DNA of 64,000 bases from Chryseobacterium daeguense DSM 19388 (GTDB taxonomy: Bacteria; Bacteroidota; Bacteroidia; Flavobacteriales; Weeksellaceae): assembly GCF_000430825.1 (NCBI RefSeq), contig NZ_AUMT01000002.1, positions 310,001 through 374,000 on the forward strand. The letters run 5' to 3'. Below, one piece after another: positions 63,523-64,000 of this stretch (the first letter of the stretch is position 1; each line of letters begins with the position of its first letter). The notes below the pieces were generated by a model. It had not been told where the DNA came from, did no database searches, and saw only the letters and a list, made by a program, of their open reading frames with translations. A program made the translations under genes and the position numbers.

Positions 63523-64000
63523 TTATTTGGAATGGTTCATCATATTGGCGTCGATAACGACATTCAGTTGAGAAGCCACTTTCATGCCAAGTTCAATATT
63601 GGCTCTGAAAAAATGGCACAGCTGGCGGTTGATGATTTCATCTTTTTTGGGGCCTGTAATGCCTTTCATGCTTGCTATAATATTATTTACAAGATTTTGT
63701 CTGTCTTCCGGGCTCATCGCTTTTGAGTACAATAATCCGGGCTGTGTGTAATGGTCATCATCATTTTCATTCCTGTTGTAATTGGCAACATGGGCGCTGT
63801 CCAATTCGTATTCATAATTTTTGTATGAAGGGTCTGGTTTGATGTCATCAAAGCTGTTCGGGTGATAATTGGGTTTGTCCTGATACTGGCTGGAGTCTGC
63901 CATAAATCCGTCTCTCTGATAGTTATTTACGGCAAAAGGACACCTGTTCACTTCCAGTTGATGAGCGTTTACTCCTACTCTGTATCTGTGGGCATCCGGA
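63523..64000 (-). CDS. Catalase, C-terminal part (cut by window edge)
   Basis: The visible 3' part encodes about 158 residues. The start PDAHRYRVGVNAHQLEVN and NRCPFAVNNYQRDGFM are the haem-distal catalase signature, followed by QPGLLYSKAMSPEDRQNLVNNIIASMKG. This is a clade-III-like monofunctional catalase that breaks down H2O2. The 5' part, including the haem-binding Tyr region start, lies beyond the window. A GTG inside the frame at 63951 is not the real start. Confidence 0.92.
   Translation of the reverse strand, partial: PDAHRYRVGVNAHQLEVNRCPFAVNNYQRDGFMADSSQYQDKPNYHPNSFDDIKPDPSYKNYEYELDSAHVANYNRNENDDDHYTQPGLLYSKAMSPEDRQNLVNNIIASMKGITGPKKDEIINRQLCHFFRANIELGMKVASQLNVVIDANMMNHSK

Overview
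The window looks like a chromosomal segment of a flavobacterium close to Chryseobacterium (Bacteroidota, Weeksellaceae). The signs are AT-rich intergenic DNA, promoters of the Bacteroidota type (-7 element TAnnTTTG, -33 TTTG), few Shine-Dalgarno sites, a CcoN/CcoO fusion oxidase, two TonB-dependent receptors and a type IX secretion (T9SS) cargo protein. No prophage, insertion sequence, CRISPR array, tRNA or rRNA was found. Almost all of it reads as core genome, so most of the unusual content is regulatory or repeat-like.

Layout. 1-9 kb: 5' part of glucose-6-phosphate isomerase, a GH125 mannosidase, a DUF4349 lipoprotein, a glutaryl-CoA-dehydrogenase-like enzyme, DoxX, an AI-2E-family transporter and Lon. 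9-21 kb: a PpiD-like periplasmic foldase, an MlaD/MCE protein, a pair of Fe-S reductase-type proteins split by a small secreted protein, a few envelope-glycan genes and serS. 21-31.7 kb: a complete cbb3 oxidase locus (ccoI, ccoS, ccoNO, ccoQ, ccoP, ccoG, ccoH, a SafE-like protein and a lipoprotein), divergent from a Crp/Fnr-family regulator. 31.7-40.7 kb: panB, a small membrane protein, an RluA-type pseudouridine synthase, then a thiamine operon thiS-C-(tenI-like)-D-E-G-H-F behind a TPP riboswitch. 40.9-54 kb: a T9SS cargo protein, a TonB-dependent receptor, two different aconitases in tandem, a WG-repeat protein, and a second TPP riboswitch in front of a TonB-dependent receptor that is probably a thiamine importer. 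54-64 kb: an HU-CCDC81-type protein, thioesterase, GxxExxY protein, hydroxyacid dehydrogenase, serine hydrolase, Ig-like lipoprotein, haem-binding protein, NUDIX hydrolase, XerD, dCMP-deaminase-like enzyme, enoyl-CoA hydratase and the 3' part of a catalase gene.

Three observations stand out. (1) Both TPP riboswitches appear to share one expression platform: a 10-bp hairpin that buries the AUG itself, whose 5' arm is also complementary to the 5' strand of the aptamer. The two sequences are unrelated, but the logic is the same. (2) A TGAT-N-AA-N-GTCA operator (TGA-N6-TCA, the Crp/Fnr layout) occurs both in the divergent ccoI/regulator promoter region and upstream of ccoS, which suggests a self-regulated oxidase regulon. 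(3) At least eight intergenic elements are built from short quasi-repeated words. Several form long hairpins with arms of 24-29 bp, and one set flanks a GxxExxY gene that carries a PD-(D/E)XK-like motif.
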